This document shows, piece after piece, positions 13,128-21,639 of a stretch of 25,582 nucleotides of DNA. The translations under genes were made by a program, and so were the position numbers. The stretch's first letter is position 1, and each line of letters opens with the position of its first letter. Below the pieces are notes generated by a model. It saw nothing but the letters and a program-made list of their open reading frames with translations, had not been told where the DNA came from and did no database searches. This stretch comes from a virus. The stretch is taken from IMG/VR virus record IMGVR_UViG_3300031673_000433, positions 1 to 25,582 of that record. One strand, written 5' to 3'.

Positions 13128-13600
13128 GATAATAATTTTTTAAGTTTTTTTCTTCCTCTATGTAAATAACTTTGTATTATACCCATTGATAAATTCATTA
13201 TTTCCGCAATCTCATTGTATTGATACCCTTCTGATCGCAGGTTAATAATTTCCTTATATGGTGATTCTAATTGCTCAATAGCTTTTTCAATTTTACTAAT
13301 TTGATCTTTATTAATCAACTCCTGCTCAGGGTTAAGACAGTCCAACCTCATATTATAATCCAATTCCTTAAAGTTGCAAGGAATATAACTTTTATGTTTT
13401 ATAAAGTCCAAAGTTGTATTTCTGCCTATCTTAAACAACCATGTAGAAAACTTATAATCAGGTGTAAACTTACCTTCATAAGCTTTCATAAACGTCACTT
13501 GCGTTAAATCTTCCGCATCACATAGGTTATTTACCATGCTGTAAATCATAAAGAATAGCGGATTCCTGTATTGTTTTACTATATTATCAAATTCTACCAT
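13124..13600 (-). CDS. ECF-type RNA polymerase sigma factor in the late operon
   Basis: 158 residues. Region 2 is clear: NNLCDAEDLTQVTFMKAYEG, then FSTWLFKIGRNTTLDFIKHK. Region 4 likewise: SPYKEIINLRSEGYQYNEIA, then EIMNLSMGIIQSYLHRGRKK. There is no region 1.1 or 3, as expected for an ECF factor. It would redirect host RNA polymerase to a special promoter set. It overlaps the lyase gene upstream by 7 nt and the HYR-like gene downstream by 4 nt. No anti-sigma gene is seen. An ECF factor inside tail/lysis genes is unusual. It could drive phage lysis or late genes, host envelope genes, or be cargo. Confidence 0.88.
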   Translation of the reverse strand: MVEFDNIVKQYRNPLFFMIYSMVNNLCDAEDLTQVTFMKAYEGKFTPDYKFSTWLFKIGRNTTLDFIKHKSYIPCNFKELDYNMRLDCLNPEQELINKDQISKIEKAIEQLESPYKEIINLRSEGYQYNEIAEIMNLSMGIIQSYLHRGRKKLKKLLS

Positions 13601-15075
13601 TTTATACGCTCTCCACTATATTTTATAACCCCACCATATTTTAAAATCCTTTTTATAATTTCATCCAAGTCTGGGGAGGTATCCCCAAATATATATTCAA
13701 ATGCACCTAAATCTGGAGCAGTCCCTTCATAAGATAATTCTACATTTACACCGGCATTTATTAAATCGGATGTTGATGTAAGTCTAAGAAAATCAAGATT
13801 AGGAAGTGACCCATCTGATTGTCTAGCACCATCAACACCAGTACTATTTAGACTTACAAAATCCACATCACTTACAGTTACACCACCATCCCATGTATTA
13901 TGATCATGAATGAAATTAGTCTGGTTAACCCAATTGCTTCCAGTATTAAGGTAACTGATATTATTACGAAAAATACTCGCTGTGTTTCTGTTGTTATAAA
14001 ATCCCTGAGAACCATTCTTGTAAGATACATTGTTATAAAGTGTTCCCTTCGCTTCGCATTCACTCTGATCTATTCCTATTGACCTGTTATTAAAAGCAAG
14101 GCAATTTTTCATCACAACTGCTATCGGATTGCCGGATTCATAACCTTGCGTGGCTCCCCACTTGATGCCCGTTCCATTACCGTCTCTGCGACCATTATCC
14201 CATGACCAGCAGTTCTGCCATGTTATATAACCTCCTTTATTTCCTGCATCGGAAGCAAAACGGTCAAAGCCATCGTCACTATTTGCCCACGCCCTGCAAC
14301 CGATAAAGAACGTATGATAACCCCCGGTACTACCATAATGTGAAGCTATGAACCCGTCAGCGAATCCGCCATCATCCAGATAATCTTCATTATGATAAGA
14401 ATCACAATTAATAAAATATCCATAATCGGAGAATCCGTTTACAGCGAATCCCGGCCCTGAATTATGTCTTGAGACACACCTCTCGATTGTTATATAATTC
14501 GATGACTGTATCATAAAACCGGCTGCTAAAGCACCGTTCTCCGGCACGTTTTGAACAATCAGCCCTTTAATAGTCATATAGGGACTATTAACAATATTTA
14601 TTCCTCGCTTCGCACTGCCGTTGGTTGGGAAAGACGCACAATTAAGAATTGGTATTTCTTCTTGGTAAGCCTCAATACACACAGGATTCCCGGACGTGCC
14701 TCCCTTACCATTGATATAAACTCCGTTCCAATTACCGTAGCCGGAGAAGCCGGATGTATTATAAGTACCACCCCTGATATAAACTAAATCTCCCGCCACC
14801 GCCGTATTAAAGCCTTTTTGCCATGTTGCCCACGGAGAATTGATCGTCCCGGGGTTAATATCATTACCCCCATTCGCAGGAGTTGCTATATAGTATGTTG
14901 CCCCTTTAAGAGTAGCGGCAAATAATAAGAGTAATATTATAAGTGACTTTTTCATTACTGAAATGGATGAGTAGTTCCCGTAGTTGCCGGTTTGAGTAAT
15001 AGAATATCGGCAGGTGTTAATCTCATCCTTACTTCGTGGATGCTTTATTTCATCTTTTAATATTTTTACTTCCAT
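13594..15075 (-). CDS. PL9-type parallel beta-helix polysaccharide lyase with internal signal peptide
   Basis: 493 residues. Residues 1-40 (MEVKILKDEIKHPR onward to YSSISV) look like the start of a phage structural protein. Residue 41 begins a complete signal peptide (MKKSLIILLLLFAATLKG; ATG at 14955). The rest is a right-handed beta-helix of the PL9 pectate-lyase family. FADGFI (Asp240) and SDDGFD (Asp267, 268, 271) match the Pel9A calcium ligands. Lys305 (GTGIKWG) stands where the catalytic Lys is expected. It may act as a tail-spike depolymerase or, from Met41, as a secreted lyase. It follows the tail-tip gene by 18 nt and overlaps the sigma gene by 7 nt. Confidence 0.75.
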   Translation of the reverse strand: MEVKILKDEIKHPRSKDEINTCRYSITQTGNYGNYSSISVMKKSLIILLLLFAATLKGATYYIATPANGGNDINPGTINSPWATWQKGFNTAVAGDLVYIRGGTYNTSGFSGYGNWNGVYINGKGGTSGNPVCIEAYQEEIPILNCASFPTNGSAKRGINIVNSPYMTIKGLIVQNVPENGALAAGFMIQSSNYITIERCVSRHNSGPGFAVNGFSDYGYFINCDSYHNEDYLDDGGFADGFIASHYGSTGGYHTFFIGCRAWANSDDGFDRFASDAGNKGGYITWQNCWSWDNGRRDGNGTGIKWGATQGYESGNPIAVVMKNCLAFNNRSIGIDQSECEAKGTLYNNVSYKNGSQGFYNNRNTASIFRNNISYLNTGSNWVNQTNFIHDHNTWDGGVTVSDVDFVSLNSTGVDGARQSDGSLPNLDFLRLTSTSDLINAGVNVELSYEGTAPDLGAFEYIFGDTSPDLDEIIKRILKYGGVIKYSGERIKW

Positions 15076-15093
15076 TACTATATAATTTTTTTA

Positions 15094-18000
15094 TCAAACT
15101 TGTCCTCCATCTGTTATTGTCCAACCGTGACCACCGCTACCAACTGCTAAAACAAGATGTGCTCTTGCAGCAGCAGCAGCACCACCGGCAGTATATTTTG
15201 CAGTTCCAGCATGAAAGGGAACATCATTTTTTACATCTTGTGCAGACCAGGCTATTAATAAAGCATCATAGTTTGATGTTGTCATCTTAAAAGCATCCAG
15301 GAACATATCGAACATACTTGTAACATTTACAACATTGAATCCCGATATATTTTGATTGAAAGCCAAACAATTACAAAACATATCATACATAGACGTGACC
15401 AATGCCGTATCAAAATTAGCAACAGACTGATTAAAAAGCCAGCAACCATAAAACATCTGATACATAGTCGTCACTTTTGCCGTATCGAAATTAGCCACTG
15501 ACTGATTAAAAACCCAGCAACTTGTAAACACACCATACATGGTCGTCACTTTTGCCGTATCGAAATTAGCAACAGACTGATTGAATTTATGACAGTCGCA
15601 AAACATATAAGTCATATCCGTCACTTCTGCCGTATCAAAATTAGCAACAGACTGATTAAAAGCCCAACAATTATAAAACATATATGACATATCCGTGACC
15701 AATGATGTATTAAAATTGGCAACAGACCCGTTGAATTTAAAACAATCACGAAACATGTACGACATATTCGTAACATCATTCGTGTTCGGTTGATCTCCAT
15801 ACGTTGCTATCAAGTTTAAACAACCGTAAAAACTTTTTTCCATAGAACGCCAAACACCAGTTCCCCAATTTTTTATTTCAATTAACTTTAACTTATCACC
15901 GGCATCATTGAAATATATCTGCGGGAAAGTACCTGATATACTAACTTCCTTAATACCAATTGTTGCGTAAATATGTGTAATTGTCCCTGGTGTATTTAGT
16001 GTGCCACCAACATAATCATCTGAACTACCATCACCCCAATCAACTTTACAGTTATATCCATTTGAATAAGTAGGAATAACAATTGTCTTCGTTGCTGATC
16101 CTGTCTTTTCAGTATCAAAGGTCATAATAAAGGAACTCGTTTCCGTCCCTATCTCAAAAAGATCAAGATTCCACATCCGGTTTCTCTCATCAAAATCACC
16201 CCTGTTAATAACAAAAACACGAGCTTTACCGTCAAGAGTGTTTATTGTGTCTTGAATATTTCCTAAAAGGTTGATTGCCATTTGTCCGGAAGTGTCCATA
16301 ATAGGCATCTGAATCAATTGCTTAGGTCTGCTGTACTGATCTGCTATCTCATCACATATTATCTGTGAGAGTTCTTTCATTTCTACCGTCCATCTGCGAC
16401 TCCATGAGATCGTAGGATTTAATGTATAAGCAGGTGTGGTATGTGTTACTATCCCGTCCATTGTACCTGACTTATAAGTAACCGCAGCATCATCAAAATC
16501 CATACCTGCCACATCTGATGTGAAGATAACATCCTCACCGTCACTTGTCACCGTGATTTCTACCGCTGCAAAATCAGCGGCATTGTCAGTAACAAAGTCA
16601 ATAGCTGTCTGTGTTAAAGTTGAATTAAATACTACCGATCCTCCTGCACCTCCGCAACTTATAGCAATAATACCACTACTGCCCGTTAATCTGACTTTAT
16701 CAACCTTAAACTGCAAATCTCCTATAATTGCCAGAGCACCGGCAAACTGCTCCAGTACATTTTCAATATTAGCATCAACCACATCGCCAAGTAAACAATC
16801 ATATTCAACCTCTTCGCCATTGATAGGATTGGTTTTAGTATAATCTTTTCCTTTTGTATTTCTTATTTTGGAAGTTTTGTAAACTGTTCTTTGTCTCATT
16901 TTACTATAAAATATTCCAAGAAATCTATCTCTTTGATAAGGTAGTACCTGCATACTTTCCATTGCAGACATTTCTTCAGAATTGACAAAAAACTTAATAT
17001 TTTTAAACCCTGTTATAAAGTCAATCTCATCCCCGGCAGCATGAGAACCATATAATGTTATTGTATAAGATCCATTTGCCTCTAAACCAGTTAATAATAT
17101 CCCCTTCCATGTTTTCCATTCACTAATACCATTCGGAACAACATATATAAAATCTACATAATCTTCAGTATCAACCCATGCAAGGATATTAGCACCACTA
17201 CGGGTTAAATATTTTGAATTTGTATTGTTTTTTACTTGAATAGAAATTGTAACAGCATTGATACTACCATCATGCCAACTATATGTCATCCAGTCAAATG
17301 AAAAACCAAATTTATCTGTTGCACTAATTATAGCATTGATACCAAAAATTTGACTGATTTTGTAAGTATATGGAATGGCATGTGAAGGAAGAGCACAACC
17401 ATCTGTTTCCGTTGTTATCCAATTTGTTAAAGGAGTACTCCCATTATTTGTCCAATAATCCCATGTACCCGGACCAACATGATAAGTATCACCTTTAAAT
17501 TCCCAATTGTCTAACCATGATTCTTTCCATCCATAATCTTGTTTTATTGTTACTTTCTTTGCCGGGGATTGCATCATCTTTACTCCACCAGGGACTTGTC
17601 TGATCGTGCTTGAAGGATGCGTGTCTGGACGATAAATAAACTGATCGGGTGTGATAATAACTGAGTTTTTTGTTGTCGCATCGGTGAAGTATCTGCCTGC
17701 CACGCTGTCCCCTATCATCTCCGTGGGTCTGGTGATATAAAACACCCCGTAACTCTGCCGGATAATAGCATTGAAAGAATTAAGAATCTTCTCAAGCACC
17801 TCATAACAGTACATATCCTTGAAAATATCCACGTCTGGAAATGTCTGATCAAAGGGTGAATCATCAACACTATCAGCCATCCTATTTTCATAGATATTAC
17901 AAAACTCGTAAAATGAAGTAAAACCTATTTTTGCAAGTATATCAAGTATGATCTGGCTCTCCCGGATACGTCCGTTGTATGGCGTTCCCGGACTTTCCTC

Positions 18001-18402
18001 GTAGAGAATATTTTTAAGCAATGTCAATCCGTCAATGCAACAGACAGACACGGAATAAGGCACCGGCCCATATTGCTCCGTACACTGATGAGGGTCAATG
18101 TACCCCGTCCAGTATAAATTTTCTCCATTAAAGATTTCTACTTTATGGTACATATCTTCGACTGAATATAATTCTGCCAAAGCAAACATGCTAAAAGACC
18201 ATACCGTCAGAATGACTCTTGAGCTCTTGATGGGATCAAAGGGATCATCGGATTTATTACAAAACTCAAATCTCAGAGGGGTACTGCCTGCTCCGATAAG
18301 AGTGGTGACAACGCCAGAATAACCATCCTGATATATTTTTACTGTCCCCAAAACATTAAAGCGGTCCCGCAACAGTGCTTTATATTTTTCTCCCCATACC
18401 AT
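15094..18402 (-). CDS. Central tail-tip / baseplate protein with C-terminal BspA-like repeats
   Basis: 1102 residues, directly after the tape measure gene (one-base overlap), the normal position of the tail-tip protein. The first ~550 residues look like a baseplate hub (FEFCNKSDDPFDPIKSSRVI; YWTGYIDPHQCTEQYG). Residues about 571-660 are an inserted Gly/Thr-rich beta domain. From about 775 a PKD-like module (KVDWGDGSSDDY) leads into DUF285/BspA-type repeats at 877-1050: seven units of 25 residues on VTDMSYMFYNCWAFNQSVAN FDTA. It ends WTITDGGQV, like free-standing BspA-like surface proteins. The hub appears to have captured a bacterial adhesin-type repeat domain, likely for receptor binding. 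Confidence 0.8.
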   Translation of the reverse strand: MVWGEKYKALLRDRFNVLGTVKIYQDGYSGVVTTLIGAGSTPLRFEFCNKSDDPFDPIKSSRVILTVWSFSMFALAELYSVEDMYHKVEIFNGENLYWTGYIDPHQCTEQYGPVPYSVSVCCIDGLTLLKNILYEESPGTPYNGRIRESQIILDILAKIGFTSFYEFCNIYENRMADSVDDSPFDQTFPDVDIFKDMYCYEVLEKILNSFNAIIRQSYGVFYITRPTEMIGDSVAGRYFTDATTKNSVIITPDQFIYRPDTHPSSTIRQVPGGVKMMQSPAKKVTIKQDYGWKESWLDNWEFKGDTYHVGPGTWDYWTNNGSTPLTNWITTETDGCALPSHAIPYTYKISQIFGINAIISATDKFGFSFDWMTYSWHDGSINAVTISIQVKNNTNSKYLTRSGANILAWVDTEDYVDFIYVVPNGISEWKTWKGILLTGLEANGSYTITLYGSHAAGDEIDFITGFKNIKFFVNSEEMSAMESMQVLPYQRDRFLGIFYSKMRQRTVYKTSKIRNTKGKDYTKTNPINGEEVEYDCLLGDVVDANIENVLEQFAGALAIIGDLQFKVDKVRLTGSSGIIAISCGGAGGSVVFNSTLTQTAIDFVTDNAADFAAVEITVTSDGEDVIFTSDVAGMDFDDAAVTYKSGTMDGIVTHTTPAYTLNPTISWSRRWTVEMKELSQIICDEIADQYSRPKQLIQMPIMDTSGQMAINLLGNIQDTINTLDGKARVFVINRGDFDERNRMWNLDLFEIGTETSSFIMTFDTEKTGSATKTIVIPTYSNGYNCKVDWGDGSSDDYVGGTLNTPGTITHIYATIGIKEVSISGTFPQIYFNDAGDKLKLIEIKNWGTGVWRSMEKSFYGCLNLIATYGDQPNTNDVTNMSYMFRDCFKFNGSVANFNTSLVTDMSYMFYNCWAFNQSVANFDTAEVTDMTYMFCDCHKFNQSVANFDTAKVTTMYGVFTSCWVFNQSVANFDTAKVTTMYQMFYGCWLFNQSVANFDTALVTSMYDMFCNCLAFNQNISGFNVVNVTSMFDMFLDAFKMTTSNYDALLIAWSAQDVKNDVPFHAGTAKYTAGGAAAAARAHLVLAVGSGGHGWTITDGGQV
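15256..15774 (-). repeat. 75-bp tandem repeats encoding DUF285/BspA-like units
   Basis: Seven in-frame units, starting at 15774 and every 75 bp down to 15324, the last shorter. The best conserved plus-strand block is gccgtatcaaaattagcaac, seen at 15404 and, with small changes, 15479 and further units. Central units are nearly identical at DNA level. The outer ones have diverged, as expected for an array expanded by recombination. Confidence 0.85.
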
Positions 18403-19973
18403 TAGTTTTCTTCCTCCGTTCTTCGTCCTTGCAATGCGATTACCCTGCCAGCTATTTCGCCGGTCACGTGTATATTTATTGATCTGTTGAAATCCCTGCT
18501 TTGCCTTGCTGTCAGCACTGTCTCTCCAGAGCTCAGCATGGCCGGGAATGTATCATGAGGGTATCCGGAAGGTACAGTACCTCCGCTGGCTCCTTTTGTA
18601 AAACCCATACTTGCAGCCGCTCCCTTAAAGACGCCTTTTAAAGCACCTGAAAAGCCTCCCGTCACTATATTAAGGATAGTTAATACTGCAGCCCTCGCCA
18701 GCAGTTCTGCTATCAGTCTCTTCAGTCCGGCTATTATGGAATCAATCATTGCCTTAAACCCATCTTCCGTTGATGTGAATAAAGTCTCAAAGGCGTTTGA
18801 TAAAATGGCGACGGCTGTTTGTTGTTCATAGAGAGCCTCTGTCATTTCATCTATTTGCCCGGTTTCTGCTGATATACCACCAAATGGTTGTATTCCCTCA
18901 GTAGGCAATCCTGTTATACCAGTCAGAGCAGGAGCTTTTACTTTTGAAATTCCTTCGACCCTGACAAGTACTTCTTCAAGAGTGGTCAGTTTCTTAATCA
19001 AATCTTCTGTTATCTTTATCTGCTCTAATAGGCCTCGTCCTCTGGCATCCTCTGATCCCCGAGTATCTTCAACTTGTTTTTTTAAATCTTCTAATTTTGC
19101 TCTTAAATCGGCTATTGTCTCGACTTGTTTTTCAACAATTCCTGCAGCAAGCGGTCCCCCTTTAGATTCACCACCGGAATACATATCGACATATAATTCT
19201 TTGTATCTTTTGTATTTCTCCGGGGTCATCCGGAATTTTTGCCAGTCTGTTAAATGAGGGTCATTAAGAATTTCAATCATGGTTTTTGCCCAATCTAATA
19301 ATGACTGTAATTTATCGCTTCCAATAATGGCCTCTCCGAGTGATGTCTTCAAATTCTCCCAAGCTGTTTTTATAGAAGCGATCTTTATTGCTGTTGTTTC
19401 CGCAACGGTACCCATTGATTCGAGTTCCCTGCGGATGATATTTCCGGCAGCAATTCCAAAATCACCTGTCTTTTTAACCTCATTTTGAAGTTCCACTGCT
19501 GAGATCCCCAGATTATCCATAACAAGTACCGACTTACGCCCGATGCCTGTTATAATGGAATCCACCAGGTAATCAACCGATTCTCCCGTCTGTATAGCTC
19601 TTTTTGTGGCAAACTCAAAATAAGTGGCTAACTGGGAAAGTGGTATTTTAAAGTTCTTTGCCTGGACAGCCTTTTGCATTAATTGAAGATCAGTAACCGT
19701 ACCTCTTGTCGCTGTTCTTAATTGTTCAAGTAAAGTCGGATCTCCAAGTCTTTCAAAGGCAGTTCTTACTCCTTCGACTTTTGATGCAAGTCCAATAAGC
19801 TGCTTGCCAAAATTGATAAGTATTCCTATACCAAAAGCAGCAGCCATAATACCTGCCAGCTTTTTCATGCCTGAATTGAATTTGCTGGTTTTTTTCTCAG
19901 CATCATCAAAACCCTTGTCGAAACGGGATTTGTCTAACCCTAAAATAGCTTTCAGCTGACCAATAATTTTCAT
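18402..19973 (-). CDS. Tail tape measure protein
   Basis: 523 residues. N-terminal GLDKSRFDKGFDDAEKKTSK is the usual opening of siphophage tape measures. Hydrophobic stretches follow at LAGIMAAAFGIGILINFGKQ and near ELLARAAVLTILNIVTGGFS. The middle is helical and coiled-coil-like (DLRAKLEDLKKQVEDTRGSE). ASGGTVPSGYPHDTFPAMLS and SSGETVLTARQS near the end are typical tape-measure C-terminal motifs. It sets tail length and helps DNA exit. Using the common rule of about 0.15 nm per residue, the tail would be near 80 nm (inference). It follows the tail chaperone pair, as expected. Confidence 0.88.
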   Translation of the reverse strand: MKIIGQLKAILGLDKSRFDKGFDDAEKKTSKFNSGMKKLAGIMAAAFGIGILINFGKQLIGLASKVEGVRTAFERLGDPTLLEQLRTATRGTVTDLQLMQKAVQAKNFKIPLSQLATYFEFATKRAIQTGESVDYLVDSIITGIGRKSVLVMDNLGISAVELQNEVKKTGDFGIAAGNIIRRELESMGTVAETTAIKIASIKTAWENLKTSLGEAIIGSDKLQSLLDWAKTMIEILNDPHLTDWQKFRMTPEKYKRYKELYVDMYSGGESKGGPLAAGIVEKQVETIADLRAKLEDLKKQVEDTRGSEDARGRGLLEQIKITEDLIKKLTTLEEVLVRVEGISKVKAPALTGITGLPTEGIQPFGGISAETGQIDEMTEALYEQQTAVAILSNAFETLFTSTEDGFKAMIDSIIAGLKRLIAELLARAAVLTILNIVTGGFSGALKGVFKGAAASMGFTKGASGGTVPSGYPHDTFPAMLSSGETVLTARQSRDFNRSINIHVTGEIAGRVIALQGRRTEEEN

Positions 19974-19979
19974 TCTACA

Positions 19980-20264
19980 TCAGTTTTTTGGTATATCCGG
20001 CCATTTTGCTATCAACTCAAGAGCCTCCTCTCTATTCCATTCCGGTATCCCCGATTTATTATCAAAAGGAAGTCTTATAATCTGTTGGGGTGTTATGTTT
20101 CTTTTCCTTCCCTGAGCAGTATTGTGCTGCATTGAAGCTATAAACCTTGTCTGTTCCCATCGTCGTTCTATCTCCCTGTTATATCTCATCTGCATCATAT
20201 ATGTCCGAAATGGAGGCATTGAGAAAAACTCTTTTTCCGTCAGTCCCAGCTCAGCAAAGGCCAT
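19980..20264 (-). CDS. Tail assembly chaperone, frameshift-extended part (gpT-like)
   Basis: 94 residues if read from its own ATG (20264-20262), starting MAFAELGLTEKEFFSMPPFR. The frame stays open upstream of this ATG through GAC ATT TAT GAC ATG back to the A-run at 20306-20297. It is in the -1 frame relative to the gene before it. The main product is therefore probably a 222-residue fusion made by -1 frameshifting, like lambda gpG-gpT. These chaperones bind the tape measure during tail assembly and are absent from the virion. The tape measure gene starts 6 nt downstream. Confidence 0.75.
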   Translation of the reverse strand: MAFAELGLTEKEFFSMPPFRTYMMQMRYNREIERRWEQTRFIASMQHNTAQGRKRNITPQQIIRLPFDNKSGIPEWNREEALELIAKWPDIPKN

Positions 20265-20284
20265 GTCATAAATGTCGGAGATTA

Positions 20285-20647
20285 TTAAGTCTCTTCTTTT
20301 TTTTTTCCTGCTTCATTGCAGGCTTTCAGCCAGTCTGGGAATTTGGCATACGACATGGCATCGGTCAACTTCATATTCTCGGCTTTGGTGGCCTTTAGCA
20401 ATGCTTCTTCCAGATCAACATATCTGAAGAAAACCTTCTTGCCATTCTTTAACAAGTGCCAAGCTGCTGCACCGTAAGCCAGTCCAGTGATCTGCTTATC
20501 GATATCCAGCTTTGAGAACTCTTCCGGTCCCACGTCAAAATGGTCATAGGCCAAAAGCCAGGCCTTCCACTCATAGGTAAAGCCCACCTTAAAGCGCCAG
20601 GGAACCCTTTTGAATTTAAGGCTTATCTCTGCCTGCCATTTTTCCAT
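20285..20647 (-). CDS. Tail assembly chaperone (gpG-like)
   Basis: 120 residues, between the tail tube and tape measure genes, where the chaperone always sits. Mostly helical, without membrane segments (KRVPWRFKVGFTYEWKAWLL; DKQITGLAYGAAAWHLLKNG). It ends GKKKEET-stop just after a run of ten A. Most ribosomes should make this short form and a fraction should slip into the -1 frame to make the extended form. The ATG at 20647-20645 overlaps the tail tube stop by one base. Confidence 0.8.
   Translation of the reverse strand: MEKWQAEISLKFKRVPWRFKVGFTYEWKAWLLAYDHFDVGPEEFSKLDIDKQITGLAYGAAAWHLLKNGKKVFFRYVDLEEALLKATKAENMKLTDAMSYAKFPDWLKACNEAGKKKEET
20297..20306 (-). promoter_or_regulatory. Programmed -1 frameshift site (A10)
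   Basis: In the chaperone frame the codons are GGA AAA AAA AAA GAA GAG ACT TAA. The run of ten A provides A AAA AAA slip heptamers. After a -1 step the reading becomes AGA AGA GAC TTA ATA ATC TCC and continues without a stop into the downstream chaperone ORF. No strong downstream pseudoknot was worked out. Confidence 0.75.
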
Positions 20648-21060
20648 TATGCCCCAACTACGCCCGTTGACGGCTCACCTGTCACGATAACATCAACAGT
20701 ATAACTGGCAAGATCATCATGAGGTCCGTCGATATGCACCCTGCGGATATAAGCATCCGCGGAATAATATCTACTGCCGGTTTCTGTGTTGCCGTACTTA
20801 GCCGTGAATTTAGTCCCACCTTTCAATAGATCAAAAGCATCATCAAAGCTTTTATTGTCCCCAGCGACAGGATCATAAAGACCATCAACACTAAATTCCA
20901 TGCCTTTGAACAGTGGGATAACTTCCTTCCACTGATTTGTTGATGCTCCAGTCGTTGCATCGCCCATATCAGCCTCTGCATCCATGCTATGACTGCGATA
21001 ACCGACAAGGGTCTTGCTATCGAACTGTAATACAATTTTGTAACCTGGTACTTTTCCCAT
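20647..21060 (-). CDS. Major tail (tube) protein
   Basis: 137 residues, soluble and beta-rich. It resembles siphophage tail-tube proteins of the TP901-1 type: GYKIVLQFDSKTLVGYRSHS near the start, NQWKEVIPLFKGMEFSVDGL, and the C-terminal VHIDGPHDDLASYTVDVIVT then GEPSTGVV. It is followed directly by the tail chaperones and tape measure, which fixes its role by synteny. The upstream neighbour is a signal-peptide protein that interrupts the usual order tail terminator - tail tube. Confidence 0.82.
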   Translation of the reverse strand: MGKVPGYKIVLQFDSKTLVGYRSHSMDAEADMGDATTGASTNQWKEVIPLFKGMEFSVDGLYDPVAGDNKSFDDAFDLLKGGTKFTAKYGNTETGSRYYSADAYIRRVHIDGPHDDLASYTVDVIVTGEPSTGVVGA

Positions 21061-21075
21061 CTCTATAAATTTTAA

Positions 21076-21639
21076 TTATTGATAACTATCTGCTGTTAAC
21101 AGAATTACATAAAGTATTGCCGCATCGCTGCTCCCGGTGTAAGTAATATGTTTTAATGACGCGGAGACAGGTGCAAGCACCGTGTCTGCCTTGAAAAGCA
21201 GGCTTTGATTAGCGTTAAGCTGAAACGAGTACGTAGTACCAAAAAGAGGATAAGAAGTTGATACTCCATTGCTTATGACACATGTTGCCCCGAGAACATC
21301 AACCAAACGGAATTTAGCGGCAACAATGACATCACCCGTCAGATCCAATGTCTCACCAAGCGAATTGGTAAGGCTTGTCAGGTCTATTATACCTGTATGG
21401 CAGACGGTATCTGCCCATATATTGTCAACATCAAAACGGAGACTGCCAGGTGTGTAGTTTACAACCTCATCAAGCCCGTTGATCTCTATAAATGTGGAGG
21501 TCGTCGGCGTGACAAGATTTTCCGTTACCGTCAACCGGCTAATAAGGCGGGCATTACGCACGCTTGTTGTGGCGAGTAGAATTACGGCCAGCATTATAAA
21601 TGCTAGCGGCATAAAAAATTTAATCTTTTTCATTTTCAT
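21076..21639 (-). CDS. Signal-peptide protein embedded between tail terminator and tail tube
   Basis: 187 residues. The N-terminus MKMKKIKFFMPLAFIMLAVI then LLATTS is a convincing signal peptide or membrane anchor. The mature part is beta-rich (LRFDVDNIWADTVCHTGIID; TYSFQLNANQSLLFKADTVL) and ends VILLTADSYQ, like a jelly-roll domain of phage accessory structural proteins. The ATG overlaps the stop of the tail terminator gene (ATGA) and the tube gene follows after 15 nt, so it is expressed with virion components although it appears destined for export. Function unknown: virion accessory protein, envelope protein, or cargo. Confidence 0.7.
   Translation of the reverse strand: MKMKKIKFFMPLAFIMLAVILLATTSVRNARLISRLTVTENLVTPTTSTFIEINGLDEVVNYTPGSLRFDVDNIWADTVCHTGIIDLTSLTNSLGETLDLTGDVIVAAKFRLVDVLGATCVISNGVSTSYPLFGTTYSFQLNANQSLLFKADTVLAPVSASLKHITYTGSSDAAILYVILLTADSYQ

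Noticed and set aside
13878-14082. 60-61-codon ORFs on both strands inside the lyase gene
   Set aside because: Alternative-frame shadows; the beta-helix frame explains the region fully.
8770-18402. Diversity-generating retroelement acting on tail proteins
   Set aside because: No reverse transcriptase, no template/variable repeat pair and no C-type lectin end seen in the window.
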